A stretch of 64,000 bases of DNA from Tetrapyrgos nigripes. Lineage: Eukaryota; Basidiomycota; Agaricomycetes; Agaricales; Campanellaceae. The translations under genes were made by a program, and so were the position numbers. The notes beneath the pieces are model-generated. The model was not told where the DNA came from, made no database searches, and worked only from the letters and a program-made list of their open reading frames with translations. Location: positions 1 to 64,000 of the forward strand of contig JAACJM010000251.1 of the NCBI GenBank assembly GCA_013368315.1, written 5' to 3'. Below are positions 44,051 through 55,490 of the stretch, piece after piece (position 1 is the stretch's first letter; every line of letters begins with the position of its first letter).

Positions 44051-44690
44051 CCACTGTTCGATCTCACGAAAAAGGAGCACCCAAGGGAATGGTCTGAGGA
44101 AGCTCAAACGGCTTTCCAAGCACTCAAAGATATGTTTACGACTTCACCAGTCCTCCTCATGCCTGATCATTCTAAACCGTATCGAGTAGAAGTTGATGCG
44201 TCAGACTACGCTACAGGAGGTATCCTGCAACAACAAGGACCGGACAACAAATGGCATCCGGTAGCCTACCTGTCAAAAGCTTTATCCGAAACCGAACAGA
44301 ATTACGACATTCACGATAAAGAATTGCTAGCGATCATACGCAGACTTGAGGCCTGGCCTTCAATGCGATTCACGTCACAGTCGACCGTTCAACAAAAACA
44401 GTTGTCATTTCTCCATGCAGAAAAGATATTGATAGCGACGGAACAATTGACCTATTGTTCAGCAACACTTGGCGACGATACGGCTTGTGGGACAAAATGA
44501 TATCTGACCGCGGACCTCAATTTGCAAGCCAATTAATGAAAGGGATATACGCTAAGTTAGGTATCACTTCGGCACTCAGTACAGCTTATCATCCGCAAAC
44601 AGATGGAGAGACAGAAAGGTTCAATCAAGAACTCGAACAATACCTGGTTAAATACCTACCTTACGCCGAATTCTGTCACAATACCTGAAT
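44051..44690 (+). pseudogene. Gy-3 RNase H truncated and fused to integrase core by deletion
   Basis: RNase H runs PVLLMPDHSKPYRVEVDASDYATGGILQ to HDKELLAIIRRLEAW and then jumps near 44355 into integrase sequence (FNAIHVTVDRSTK in the next frame), MISDRGPQFAS, LSTAYHPQTDGETERFNQELEQYL. The rest of RNase H, the integrase zinc finger and the first catalytic aspartate are gone. The second Asp and the Glu remain. A TGA at about 44687 replaces a tryptophan. Confidence 0.85.
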
Positions 44691-44694
44691 TCAT

Positions 44695-45410
44695 TCAGCC
44701 ACCAGGAAATCGCCGTTTGAACTACTCCATGGATATCTACCCTGACTCTTCCCTTCCATCAATCCAACTTCACACATACCAAAGGTTGAAGAACGCCTCC
44801 AGAACTTAGACACTCTTCGAGAGGAACTAAAAGCAAGTCTGGCAACAGCGGCAGAACTGATGAAAGAACAAAACAAGGACTACACAAACAAAGGGATGAA
44901 GTTTAAAGTTGGGGACAAAGTATTGCTAGACGGAAAGAATTTGAAGACAACGAGGCCGAAAGCTAAGTTGGCAAATCGTCGTCACAGACCATTCGAAATC
45001 ACTGATGTTATCAGTGAAGTCAATTACCGACTCAAGTTACCGAATAGCTGGCGCATTCATCCAGTGTTCCACGCCTCACTCCTATCGCCGTACAAAGAAA
45101 CCGAAGCCCACGGAGTGACCTATCTGGGAGAACCGGCTGAATTACTTCCCGAAGACAACGAATACAATGTGGAAGCGATTCTAGATTCAAAACCAACGAG
45201 GAACCATCAGGGAGTACAATACCTTGTCAAATGGTTGGACTATGCTGACTCAGAGAATTCATGGGAACCAGCGTCAGGATTGACGAAGGTGAAGGAGATG
45301 ATCGAAACCTTCCATCAGCAGCATCCAAATGCGTATCGACCCAAGAACCTGATACGCCCCGGAACAACGGTGCGCTCACTAGAAATCGCCATGGAAGACA
45401 TATGGCGAAG
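44695..45410 (+). pseudogene. Gy-3 integrase C-terminus and chromodomain
   Basis: FKVGDKVLLDGKNLKT, RRHRPFEITDVISEVNYRLKLP, WRIHPVFHASLLSPY form the GPY/F-like module. YNVEAILDSKPTRNHQGVQYLVKWLDYADSENSWEP is a chromodomain with conserved aromatic positions. The frame is open from 44860 to 45552. It likely targeted the element to H3-methylated chromatin. Confidence 0.85.
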
Positions 45411-45718
45411 TACCCATGTGCTTCAAGCGAAAGCACAACTCCGAGGAGAAACACTGTTACAAACAGCTGGTATTCTATGCCCCCCTTCTCACCCCACTCG
45501 GCAATCGAACTCAGACTTTTGTCATCATTCATCGATCACATTCCCTCGTTAACAGCGTCTACTGTCAAACCCGTCTCCAACGATAACCTGACCGTTCATT
45601 TAACATTTACACCATACAAACCAACAACTATAAAAGATCCCTTTCCACAACGGAGAACTACAGAACAACATCCATCGCTACCACTCGAACAACACTCACC
45701 CACACTCCCGGTATCGCA

Positions 45719-46223
45719 ATGTCAACTACTTCCTCTACCGACACCATCGTCAACAACACACACCCAACCAACAGAGGGCGTTGCACCTACAGGAAGCACT
45801 CGGGACGGCAATGCCGACTTTTGAAACAGCACCAAGTACCTCACAACGGGGAGGAGAGGATGGACCAGGGCGATGTAGATTGGGCAGAGGACATAAAGCT
45901 AGATGTGTAGTTCAGTGGAAATCCCTACGAGCAGAACACAGAGGGAACCTAGGATGGGGAGACAGCAGCGTATGGGGCGCACACATCACCCTGCAATATG
46001 ATAATAACGACGATGGAGCGGGCTGGGTACAGCAACCGACACGACAGAGTGGGGGAACTTAGACTGGAACGAATTGAACGATCCTAGGTGGGATATTACA
46101 AACTACACGACTGGATGGGACAAGTACTGGCCGAGTCAGGGAGACGTGGACAGGCGACTTCGCAAACAATGGGCGGAGCACTGGAAAACTAGCCTGCCGA
46201 GCTCCGGTGAAAGCTCGTCCTAA
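45719..46223 (+). pseudogene. Gy-3 additional 3' frame with Cys/His-containing basic motif
   Basis: After the chromodomain, a frame reads NRGRCTYRKHSGRQCRLLKQHQVPH, then GDVDWAEDIKLD and stops at 45908-45910; a second shifted frame and a third downstream (WDITNYTTGWDKYWPSQGD, near 46090-46145) extend almost to the purine tract. The Cys/His spacing suggests a small zinc-binding unit, and the tail is tryptophan-rich. I do not recognise the family; its place inside the LTRs makes it element-encoded. Confidence 0.5.
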
Positions 46224-46234
46224 AGAGGGGGTAA

Positions 46235-46762
46235 TGTCATGAATCTCTCCCTACCTATTCATTTCCTTCCTATTCTTTTCCCTTTACTACCTACTTCCCA
46301 CTTTATTTACTTTTAACCCCATAAACATCAACCATTTCCCATCATCGTCTATAGCTAACCATCTCTACAGATCTATGACTCACACTTTTATTTCCTCCAC
46401 TTCCTATCTCCATGGACATTCTCACTGTCAATCATTCCTCATGATCCAGTACCTTCATCTATCCATATTTAACTCACTACTCTCTCACCCTTGACATTTC
46501 CACATGATACCATCTATTATTAACTTACTCTTTCCCATCTGTTCATATATTACTTATATACCTGTGATCTTTGTAACCTATTCCTTAGTTCGTTCACTTC
46601 GTCTCCGCTCCGTGCTTTTACTACGCAGTGTAGAGCCTAGTCAGCTTACTTTCTCTCTATCTCTCTATCTCTCTATCTCTTTTGATCAATCTAGTCTCTT
46701 GTAACCGGCTTTCTTGTATTGTGTGACTTGGGTGGTTATTGAGTGTACCGACAACCTTGACA
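46235..46762 (+). repeat. Gy-3 3' LTR
   Basis: Begins TGTCATGAATCT and ends CTTGACA; preceded by the purine tract. Compared with the 5' LTR it has a TTTACTTT-type insertion and extra TCTCTATC units, plus scattered substitutions. Confidence 0.9.
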
Positions 46763-46782
46763 ATGTGGCAGACCATCAGTGA

Positions 46783-48292
46783 ATGAAAAATCACTCAAAG
46801 CAGCCCTTTGGACCTCTTATACCTAACGAGTTACCAGAATCATTCAAATTTAATGCTATATGTGTTGTAGTAGATTGTTTGACAAAGCAGGCTCATTATT
46901 TGCAGTCACAAACAAGTTCTCCTCAAAAAAAAAAGATCTGCCACACTTACTCCATGATAGGATCTATCTCTTGCATGGTTTAACAGATTGAGGAACTGTT
47001 TGCAGAACTCTGCCAAGAGTAGTGCAAACTACTTGGTGTTACATTAAGGATGACCACTGCTTATCATCTACAAATGGATGGTCAAACTAAAAGCATCAGC
47101 CAGATTCTGGAACAACACCTTCATTACTATGTTGACTACAATCTTAATGATTGATTGAAACTGCTAAAGAATGGCAGAATTCACTTATAGCAATTAAGCA
47201 CATGAAGGAACCAAAGAAATTTCATTTCTCCTTGAGTATGGTTAACATCCAAGGGCAGGTTGAATGCTCACAAAAGAAATCAAAAGAGGTGGATCTTAAA
47301 TGATCTCATGTGAAGATGACAGGAAGCACAGGAGCGGGTGAAAGCAGCTCTAGCTTTAGTGGCAAAAACAGATGAAATGGTACTGTGACAAGTCAAAGTT
47401 GGTAACAAAGGACTTCTCAACTTGAAAGACTACCAGATTACAAGGAGAGCCTTACATCTCAGATATGAAGGACCATTCACAATTATGAAGAACTCTCTGA
47501 TCTCACTTTCAAGCTAAACTTCCCATCACAAACTTTGTGCCTATCACTCTGGATTTTATGCCTGCAAGCTTGCTACTGTCACGAATTGCCGATCTATTCA
47601 TTTCTTATCTCCACAGACTACTATTCACTTCTCTCATCATCATCTTCTCTGTCTACAGTTACCATCACTTGATCTGATATGTTCATCATTTATCTCCTCC
47701 GATTCCTATCTCCATGGACACTCTCACTTATTCACTTATTCTCAATTCACTTTTTTTACATATATACCAAAGGACTTGTAGTTAGTTCCTTAGTCTGTTC
47801 ACTTCGTCTCCACTCTGCTCTCAGTACAGTGCAGTGTTGAGTATAGTCAGCTACTCATCCTCTACTTGTCTCTACTATTTCTCTATATTCTCTCTTTCTC
47901 AGTACCGCCTTGTTGTAACTCGTCAATCTATTGATTCATTGTGTGACTTGGGTGGTTATTGCTAAGTGACAACATTCTTGACAGCTACCTATAGCAATCC
48001 AACCATTTTTGAACAGAAAACTATTCCACCTACACTGGTCTTTGTAAAAAGACAAGAGGAATGTGAGGTGGAGGAAATTCTACAACATTGCATCCAGGGT
48101 AAAACAACAATACCTTGAGAAGTGAAAAGGATTTGGTTGTGAAGACAACACTTGGAGCCTGTTGAAACAACTGAAAAATACTCAGGATAGAATCCTTGAG
48201 TACAGAAATCTAGGGCAACAAGATATTTGTTGTATCATTGTTGAGAAAGCAGAACTCTTCTCAACAGAGCTCGAACCTTGAGAGGGGGTAAT
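46783..48292 (+). pseudogene. Gy-4: decayed chromovirus 3' part (integrase to chromodomain)
   Basis: KQPFGPLIPNELPESFKF and AICVVVDCLTKQAHYL are integrase core; LLGVTLRMTTAYHLQMDGQT and SISQILEQHLHYYVDY follow; NLKDYQITRRALHLRYEGPFT is the C-terminal module; then, past a nested LTR, ECEVEEILQHCIQGK is a chromodomain start, with LEPVETTEK its end. Numerous stops. A purine tract GAGAGGGGGTAA (48280-48291) precedes a TGTCAC LTR start. The family differs from Gy-3 although both tails are chromoviral. Confidence 0.75.
47577..47983 (+). mobile_element. Solo LTR (Gy-3 family) nested in Gy-4
   Basis: Starts TGTCACGAATTG and ends TTGACA, with perfect GCTAC duplications at 47572-47576 and 47984-47988. 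Shared words with the Gy-3 LTRs include TCCTCCGATTCCTATCTCCA, GTTCACTTCGTCTCC and TGTGTGACTTGGGTGG. Confidence 0.9.
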
Positions 48293-48760
48293 GTCACAGT
48301 GTTTACAGTGTTTACCCCTATCCATGTATTGTGGAAGTATCTTACTTGTTTATATATTCTCTGTGCCATGTGATTATCATATGACTACTTCATATCTTAT
48401 CTTTTGATAATCCATCATTCCAGACTTGCATTCTAGAATACTTGCTTAGGTGGTCAGTTACAAAAGGGACACACTATTGGTCAATCACTGCCTTACTCAC
48501 CAATGTGATTGGCATCACATCATGATGAGCAGTTTATCCTTTTATCCATATGACTCTATTAACTGCATCAGCAGTAATATGTCAATCCAGTTTATCCATC
48601 TACTGAATTACTTGCATCAGTCAGCTAGGTACCAGGGGTCTTAGATAGTGTCTGGGGTCTTAGAGTACTTGTATATAAGCTGTAGTGTCTGAGCCTGTAG
48701 GACTCAGACTTAACAACCATCTTTGTGCATACAAGCATCTCTCTGCATCAACCTAAGCAG
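48292..48760 (+). repeat. Putative 3' LTR of Gy-4
   Basis: Starts TGTCACAGTG immediately after the purine tract. It holds a promoter-like stretch TTGTATATAAGCTGTAG (about 48668-48684). The right border is not fixed because no second copy is in the window. Confidence 0.55.
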
Positions 48761-48830
48761 TATCTCTCTTTTTCTCCATCGCTTCCTATCTTCAAGAGAC
48801 TAGAGATTAGGTGAGTATAGATTTGTGATA

Positions 48831-49180
48831 GGGAGAGAATGTCCTTGACCCATGGGATCCCCATGTATGCCCATTTGGCCGTACCAGACTTGTATCCTGC
48901 AAGTGTGGAGAGACAGCTGAAGAGGGTGAGAAGGAATAATCCTAAAGCAAGGTAAGTCAACAAAGAAAGCACTTGTACTGCAATGACTCACTATCCTGCA
49001 TCTTCAGTGTCATTCCCACGTCTGGCCTCTCTCAGTCATCCCCATGAGTTGACCACAAGTGCACAAGCCATTATCAATGATGAAAGTCACACAAATTGCT
49101 CATCTAGATTGGCAAACGCTGATTTGCCGTTGACCTTGATGCAGTGCTCAGATAATACAATACTGAAGAAGGTTTGGAGG
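48831..49180. repeat. About 350-bp tandem duplication, copy A
   Basis: Matches 49350-49701 with small indels: both contain GTACCAGACTTGTATCCTGC, AAAGCACTTGTACTGCAATG and TTGCTCATCTAGATTGGCAA. On the minus strand both encode LQTFFSIV(L/S)SEHCI(K/E)VN and FANLDEQFV before a stop. Confidence 0.85.
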
Positions 49181-49349
49181 TCTCGGTGTAGTTTGACCTT
49201 AAACAGTTTGATGCGAAGTAGAGGTGAGATGAAGATGATGTGGATTCCTGGACCTTGAGTAGTTGGAGCCTGGCATCCTGTTTTGGGATCTGATGGTGTG
49301 TTTCCAGGAGTACACTGCCCAAAGCTTGACATGGGTGCCACATAGTATT

Positions 49350-49701
49350 GGGAGAGAACGTCCATGTATGCCCATTTGGCTGTACCAGACTTGTATCCTG
49401 CAAGTGTAGAGAGATGGTTGAAGTGGGTGAGAAGGAATAATCATAAAGCAAGGTAAGTCAATGAAGAAAGCACTTGTACTGCAATGACTCACTATCCTGC
49501 ATCTTCAGTGTCATTCTCCACGTCTGGCCCCTCTCAGTCATCTCCACAAGGTCGCTGAAGAATGTCAAGTTGACCAAAAGCACACAAGCCGTTATCAATG
49601 ACGAAAGTCACACAAATTGCTCATCTAGATTGGCAAACACTGATTTGCTGTTGACCTCAATGCAGTGCTCAGATGATACAATACTGAAGAAGGTTTGGAG
49701 G
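49350..49701. repeat. About 350-bp tandem duplication, copy B
   Basis: Second copy of the unit at 48831-49180; lacks the ~14-bp piece after GGGAGAGAAYGTCC present in copy A and has an extra ~17 bp near 49545. Confidence 0.85.
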
Positions 49702-50512
49702 AGGTTGGCTGTTGCAGGTGACAGCTTTTTCAAGCTGGGGTATCCATCCTCCTCTCCAGGTGAATCCATTGTCTTGTCCGAAGCTGGAGAGTCTGGTAGA
49801 GTTCTAAACCTCTGGAGTCAACTTCCACCACCACCATATGTCTGCATCATCCCATGAAATCCTCGACTCCTCTCTCTGCTGGGCAATATACCAACCAATC
49901 CTCCACCAGATTACTAAACCTCTTGATAATCTCCTCGGGGGACCCAACACTAGATGCCCATTTCTGAAGTTTAGCAGCATCAATGATGAGCTGGAAGAAG
50001 AGACAAGTTGAGGTGGATGGGGCTATTGGACTGAGTTGGAATTGCATGGAAGTGCTGGGGCTATCTGAAAAGTTGGGTGACTGAGAATCCCAAGAATCTA
50101 AAATGTCCTTGAAGACTGACGAAAACAGACACATAGGCAACTTGAGACATCTCTCAGCCTCTGTTGCAGAATACTCGTTGTGTACAATGTAGGGAATTAT
50201 TCAGCCTGGGTCTACGGCCATAGATATTGCTACGCTGTTGCCCTTGGTATGAGGATTGGAAGGTGGAGGATCTATGGAACTGGTTTTGGTGGCTGGGGAA
50301 GGAGGGCATTTGGATTGCAATGAAGGGTATGGGGTCAGATAGCATGCAATCCACTGAAGGATGTCCTTGAAGATGTTGTTGTTTTGGAAAGACTGTCTGG
50401 TGAGAGCCAAACAGGGATATGAAGTAGGTAGTTTCTTGCAGTTGCTCAATAATTTGGAGACGAGCCAGTAGGTCAATTTGGGTGGAGTTGAGGTCGAAAT
50501 CCAGGACACCAA
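49606..50512 (-). pseudogene. Unrecognised minus-strand gene remnant
   Basis: Successive frames 50512-50201, 50140-49847 and 49768-49606 read in the same direction: ILQWIACYLTPYPSLQ, FSSVFKDILDSWDSQSPNFS, LIIDAAKLQKWASSVGSPEE, and LQTFFSIVSSEHCIEVN. They look like one helical protein broken by stops. Its C-terminal end lies in duplication copy B and is repeated in copy A. No family recognised. Confidence 0.4.
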
Positions 50513-51242
50513 ATTTGTTGTCCTTGGAGTTTCCTCAAAGTGAAGAGTGTGCTTTGGGCCTACAAGGATGGGACATGGGTCTGGGTATAGGCGTGATGTT
50601 GTCCATGGTCATGACTGGTGAAGGAACCCAGAAGAGAAAGGAGGAACAATTTAGGGGTTGTAATTTCATTCTAAATTCACAATTGTTCCTGAGTTCTATG
50701 CATAAGATCATTTTTGTTGACATTGACAATGTAACTATACTTCTAAGTATGAAATAAATAATATGCAGAGTCGGTACTGACAAGATACAGTACATTGCCT
50801 GTTCGGTATTGACTCGGAGACGACCACTGCAGTGACCAGCGACTGTCCAGCGATTGCACTCCCTTTCTCGTGTCTCATAATGCAGCCCCCTTAAGGCACA
50901 CTACCCATACTAGTCCCAACTCATTCCCAACCATGGATATTGGTGTTGCTGCTGCTCATAAAGAGAGGGACAAAGAGGGTACAGCAGTAGCATGCAAGAG
51001 GCTGCTGTAGGTGCTGCTGTTGAGGTACCAGAATCCATAGAGGCGAGAAACCGAGACAATACTCGGACGCAGTATATTTGGATAGTAAGAGTGAGGATTT
51101 TAAGATCTAGGTTAGATGCAGTCATTGATAGATTGTGATGTACATAGTATGGCGTAGATATATGAGTTTTCAGGAGCAACAGGGGATGGAAACTTGTGGT
51201 TGCATATTGAAAAGGTGATTGTCGTCCATGAGTGGACTTGCT
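50513..51242. other. Spacer, no gene
   Basis: No frame with a motif; the 50910-51179 minus frame is low complexity. Confidence 0.3.
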
Positions 51243-52110
51243 TCATAGAAGTCCATAGCCAGCGACAAACCAGGCAGAGTGACCACAAGATTTACCAATG
51301 GAGAAAACGATAATTTTGGTACCAAGGTATGTGAGAACTATAGAAACAAGAATTAGTCCATTATTTGCTATGAAAGAGTCGACGATGCACCGAAAAATAC
51401 ATAATCCAAAGACTATACCCACAACATCCAAGCGCTCATCATAGGACATCTTCGTGATAGCTAAGAGAAAGGTAATGTCAGCTAGTAGTCTTAAGAGAGA
51501 AAACAGCAAAGAAGACAGAATAAATAGGAGTGAAACAATGTACATTTGCCTCGTCTCAGGAAATCATCATGACAAGGTAGAGCTGCCACTACATGCAGAG
51601 AACTGGCTTCTGAGATGAACTCACCTGTAGCACTCCGAATAGAGATGTGTCAACGGCATCCATGGCATTGGTTGTCACAGAGAAGAGAGATAGTGAGACT
51701 GAGACGCAACATTGAGCATCATCATTGTAAACAGATATATAGGGAGCAAAGGATGACAGCAGACTTACAAAGGTCCGCAACGCAACATTGACTGGGTTGG
51801 TGTTGCAACTCTGAAAGCCTGAAGTCAAATACTATGCCTTGATAGGTCTCAGCCGTGTTGGAAGCTTTCACAGCCATGACCAGCATTGAGAAATAGATGG
51901 AGACCATAAGGCTACAAAAGCCAGACATTAGCACACAAATTTTTGATTGTTGGAACTCGGAACTAGCACTCACTGGGGAATCCCCAACATGAAGAGCATT
52001 GTCCAGGTCACAGCTGACCCAACCGTTTCCTCAAAAGCCAAAGGCAAATGAGATGAAGAAGCAGAACTATCAGAACCCTTCTTTAACTCAAGGAAACTGA
52101 GACCATTGCT
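51243..52110 (-). CDS. Predicted multi-pass membrane protein gene, minus strand
   Basis: Minus-strand exons: one ends VTWTMLFMLGIPQ near 51976, a GT-AG intron follows (about 51975-51913), the next reads LMVSIYFSMLVMAVKASN, and the last frame (51545-51243) encodes YIVSLLFILSSLLFSLLRLLA, VVGIVFGLCIFRCIVDSF and GLILVSIVLTYLGTKIIVFS, three hydrophobic spans, with a stop at 51243. The start lies upstream of 52030 (SASSSHLPLAFEE). I see at least four or five spans and no known motif; exon joins in 51590-51830 are uncertain. Confidence 0.45.
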
Positions 52111-53151
52111 TTCGGCCTATCCTTTCCCTTGATGCCATACAATCATCGAGAGCCGCCAGGAGCCTGGACCACATGTAGTGATAGGAAGACTAGCAGTAAG
52201 GGCAACAGACAAAAAGATGAACCCTGCTTCAGGACAAGAAAATCTGGAAGTAGATAGGCAAATCATGGAATCTGCTGTGCATCAATACTTGCTTGGGATG
52301 ATGATGGTCATTGCAGAAGAAAGATGCTTGATTGATAGGGTTAGGGTTTAGAGTCTAGATGCATCTGTTACCAACTTTGCACCATAGTCTTCATTACCAT
52401 CAACCTCATCAGGTTCTCTTAACATATTCCTTGAGATTCCTCGGCTGTCTAACTTTTCCTATTTCTTCCTCCTTCATTAATGTCTGCATGATTCTCAGCG
52501 ACAGTTTAAATCTTGTCTGCACCCAAACTTTCAGAGCTCTCTTTCACCGACTGTAAGATCTTCAAGCTTAGATTCTAGGCGATACATCTTTAGAACCATG
52601 TTGAAGCCTATGCAGATGTAGCCCTAACACCTCGACACTGCCTCAACTCTGCCTTCCCGCCACAATAGAGATGACTCAATCCATTTTGCTGTCGGTGTTC
52701 TACTGGTGTTCTCGAGGGAATAGTAATCCAGTGAGCTGTCCGTTGACAGTCAACCAGTGCTACAGGTACAATCTACTTATTTGATGATGTGATTACTTCG
52801 CGATGATATGATGTATATCTGACAGGACAGGTTGGTCAGCCTGAGGCATAGTTAGGGACTTGTTAGTCTCTTAACCACTTCCACCCTGCAGCTGGCATGC
52901 AAGCCTGCAGCTGCAGGCTCCAACCTATCTGTCTCATCGTCTTAGTATCCTTCTTTCTCTCTATCTCTTGGTGGTATTCGCTCCCGGTTGAGTGAATCAA
53001 CGCTGAAATGTAGGGAGGTTTGGGAAATGATCTCAGAAAGACTTTCAGGTCGCTGGTACTGGGTTCAGTGGTGACTGTTGCAGTACGTTTGCTACCTCTC
53101 TTGTCACTCCTCCAATTCTCATACAGATCATTGGTCCTTTTTTGAATGCAG
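52111..53151. other. Spacer between divergent membrane-protein genes
   Basis: No supported frame. It probably contains the promoters and 5' exons of both neighbours. Confidence 0.3.
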
Positions 53152-54550
53152 ATCGAGTTCCTTCTATATGGTACGCTACCTACCTGAGAAATACGGTTTC
53201 CGAGAACCAATTTCTTCATCTATGATTTTGAAAGGCGGTTACGCAATCTTATTCGGTGTTTTTGTCCGCATCATCATTCATTGTCAATGCTCCAAACGGA
53301 AACTCAAGCTGGCACACATGAGCTCCCTTTTCGCGTTGGCCACCATCGTCACTATCCTATTTGTCGCAGAAACAGTTACTCATTTGAATTTCCACTTTGA
53401 CAGTCTTTGAGACCACAGGAATCGTTTTGGTTCGAATGGAAACCCTATGGATCCAGCGGATACGTGGGACAAAGATACAGGGAAAATGAAGTATGCAGTG
53501 CAATTTTACGAGCAATCATGATCTGACTAAAAGTAGACCAAAGTGAACCTTTTCTATTTTACGGTGTACAATCCATTGACATAAAGTCAAGCCTTCTCGG
53601 AGATGGAATATTGGTGAGTCAAACTAGTTGTAAAAGAGAATACAAGGCTAATGAATCCCCCCCCCCCCCATACACAGATTTACTGCGCATACCACATATG
53701 GGATGAATCTATACGAGTCACATACATACCCATATTCGCTAGTGTTGTGAATCACAGTAAGTATTCTCTCCAATTTTTTTTCGTATCTGTACGTTCACCT
53801 GATCCTTTCTTCTCAGTTCTAGTAACCATAGGGCTCGCACAGGGCAACGCCACTGCGAATGCCTTAGCCCTCATGATCTCCCTCTGGGAACGTTACCTGG
53901 CTCTAAATGTCGTTGTAAACGTCTTTCTGACTCTGTTGATTGGTACGTACACACTGCTGCTCGTCTCATCGGTTTACTGAGTTATCATCTCAGTTCTAAT
54001 CTTGATGACCTTGCGGTTTTTATTCCTTAATTGTTTGTGTCAACCATCATTGCGACAGCCGGTCGAGTATGGTACATACGTCGTCAAGCCGAAATGATCC
54101 TGGGAGGAGCTTTACGGGAAAGATATGGAACGGTTATCACTGTGTGGTACGTAGAGATACTGTTTCAAACGATCTGATTGGAGCGTCCTCTATCTCTTGT
54201 TCGCGTCTCTCTTAGACTGATGTTGATTCTATTGTGATCTAGCATCGAATTTGGAGTTTTGTACCCAATAGCACTCGTTATCTTTCTCAGTCTGGAACTT
54301 GGACTGTCGAGTCTAGACTTTCTCCCAATAATGGTTCAGGTCATGGTCAGTATTCCTTTGCTTTCGCAGTCATTATAAGTTAGTGACGTTTTACTTATTT
54401 GTAGGGAATTGCTCCGACTTTGATCACCGTACGCTCCAGTATGGGTATCAGTATAGACAACGTCGAAAAGGCTGTCGCCAGGTCTTCCAATATTCCTCCG
54501 AGCGGTGGTAGACCTCAGACAACGTTTAGGATCACCCAGGAGTGTCGATT
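53152..54550 (+). pseudogene. Basidiomycete seven-span-like integral membrane protein, probably damaged
   Basis: Exons read IEFLLYG|GYAILFGVFVRIII (joined across 53171-53234), HMSSLFALATIVTILFVAE, SSLLGDGIL|IYCAYHIWDES, YIPIFASVVNH|ILVTIGLAQG, VVVNVFLTLLI|AGRVWYIRRQA, IEFGVLYPIALVIFLSLELG, VQVM|GIAPTLITVRSSMGISID. This order (LLYG, DGIL-YxxW, GRxWYI, LYP, GIAPTLIxVR) is shared by a large uncharacterised basidiomycete membrane family. A TGA at about 53408 ends the second exon with no convincing donor, so either one splice site was lost or I miss it. One intron carries a run of 12 C (53660-53671). Confidence 0.6.
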
Positions 54551-55490
54551 CAACCATGGTAGACGGTTAAATGGGTCAGTCCCTAGCATTGTTTCGGTAA
54601 ATCAGTCAATGACGATCACAGTGCAGGCCGACGGAGTCTTCCTATACCCTATCAGCTTGTCTTGATGGAGAACGCCGACGGCTCGACGGTTTCTATGCTG
54701 GCGACTATAACGACTCAGCAGTCCACGGTTACTCTCACAGTGTTGGGTATTTCTGAGCCTGGGTGCGTCGTCTCCGGATAGAATGTTTGTTTGACATTGC
54801 TAAAGGCAGAGATAGATCTTATCGTGTGGTATTTGCTGGCGAAGGAGCGTAAGTCTCGTTTCGGTTGCATATTTATCATGCACTAAAATTATTCGCAGTG
54901 TACCATTCCCTGGCCACGATTTCGGAAGCAGTCCAACTTTTAATGTCAAACTCGGGAATTTCTCAATCCGATACATCGCTTATCGAAAACGTCCATCCTC
55001 AAAGTGGAACAGCAAGACCGACGTCTCGAATCTCTCCAAGCCGTCCAACATCCGACGATACACAGAGTCAAAAAGGAAGGCTGCATGCCGGTGCAATCAT
55101 AGCAATGGTCCTCGGCCTACTAATCTGCCTTCTTCCCATCGCAATCCTGTTTGCATATAGGAGGCGCAGACGATCTCGTCATTCCACTCCTTCCAATAAT
55201 CATTTCCACCCAAATATGATGATCAACCCCTTCGCTTCCTCATACAAATCCATCATACTCTTGTCGCAATCCTCGCCTCGAGCAGCGTCATTTCAACCTT
55301 GGGCAACTGCTTTTCTCCATCGATGTCACAGCCGTCGGACGAGGAAGGCCGTTCCGTGCCTAGAAGAATGGGGCAGGCTACGAGGCAACTGTTGAATACA
55401 CCAAGAAGCCTGGGGCCGGAGGTTCTCGTCATCTTGGAAATACAGTGCGAACTCCGACTGGACGGCGAATTTAGACCCCGAAATCCGTAA
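54550..55490 (+). CDS. Predicted single-pass membrane protein with S/T-rich ectodomain
   Basis: Frames encode VSVNQSMTITVQADG and YQLVLMENADGSTVSML, beta-strand-like ectodomain pieces, then a S/T/Q-rich stalk (SRPTSDDTQSQKG), a transmembrane helix (AGAIIAMVLGLLICLLPIAI) and an RRRRRSR stop-transfer run near 55155-55180. This architecture (beta domain, S/T-rich linker, one helix, basic cytoplasmic tail) is common in basidiomycete cell-surface proteins. Joins near 54660, 54760 and 54898 are uncertain, and two frames compete after 55300. Confidence 0.45.

Larger units (their letters stand above)
39531..46762 (+). mobile_element. Gy-3: full-length but defective chromodomain Ty3/Gypsy retrotransposon
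   Basis: Two LTRs (39531-40044 and 46235-46762) flank Gag, protease, RT, a truncated RNase H fused to integrase, a chromodomain and an additional 3' frame. A purine tract (AAAGAGGGGGTAA) precedes the 3' LTR. The outer five bases (AGACG left, ATGTG right) do not match, so there is no target duplication. Confidence 0.9.
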
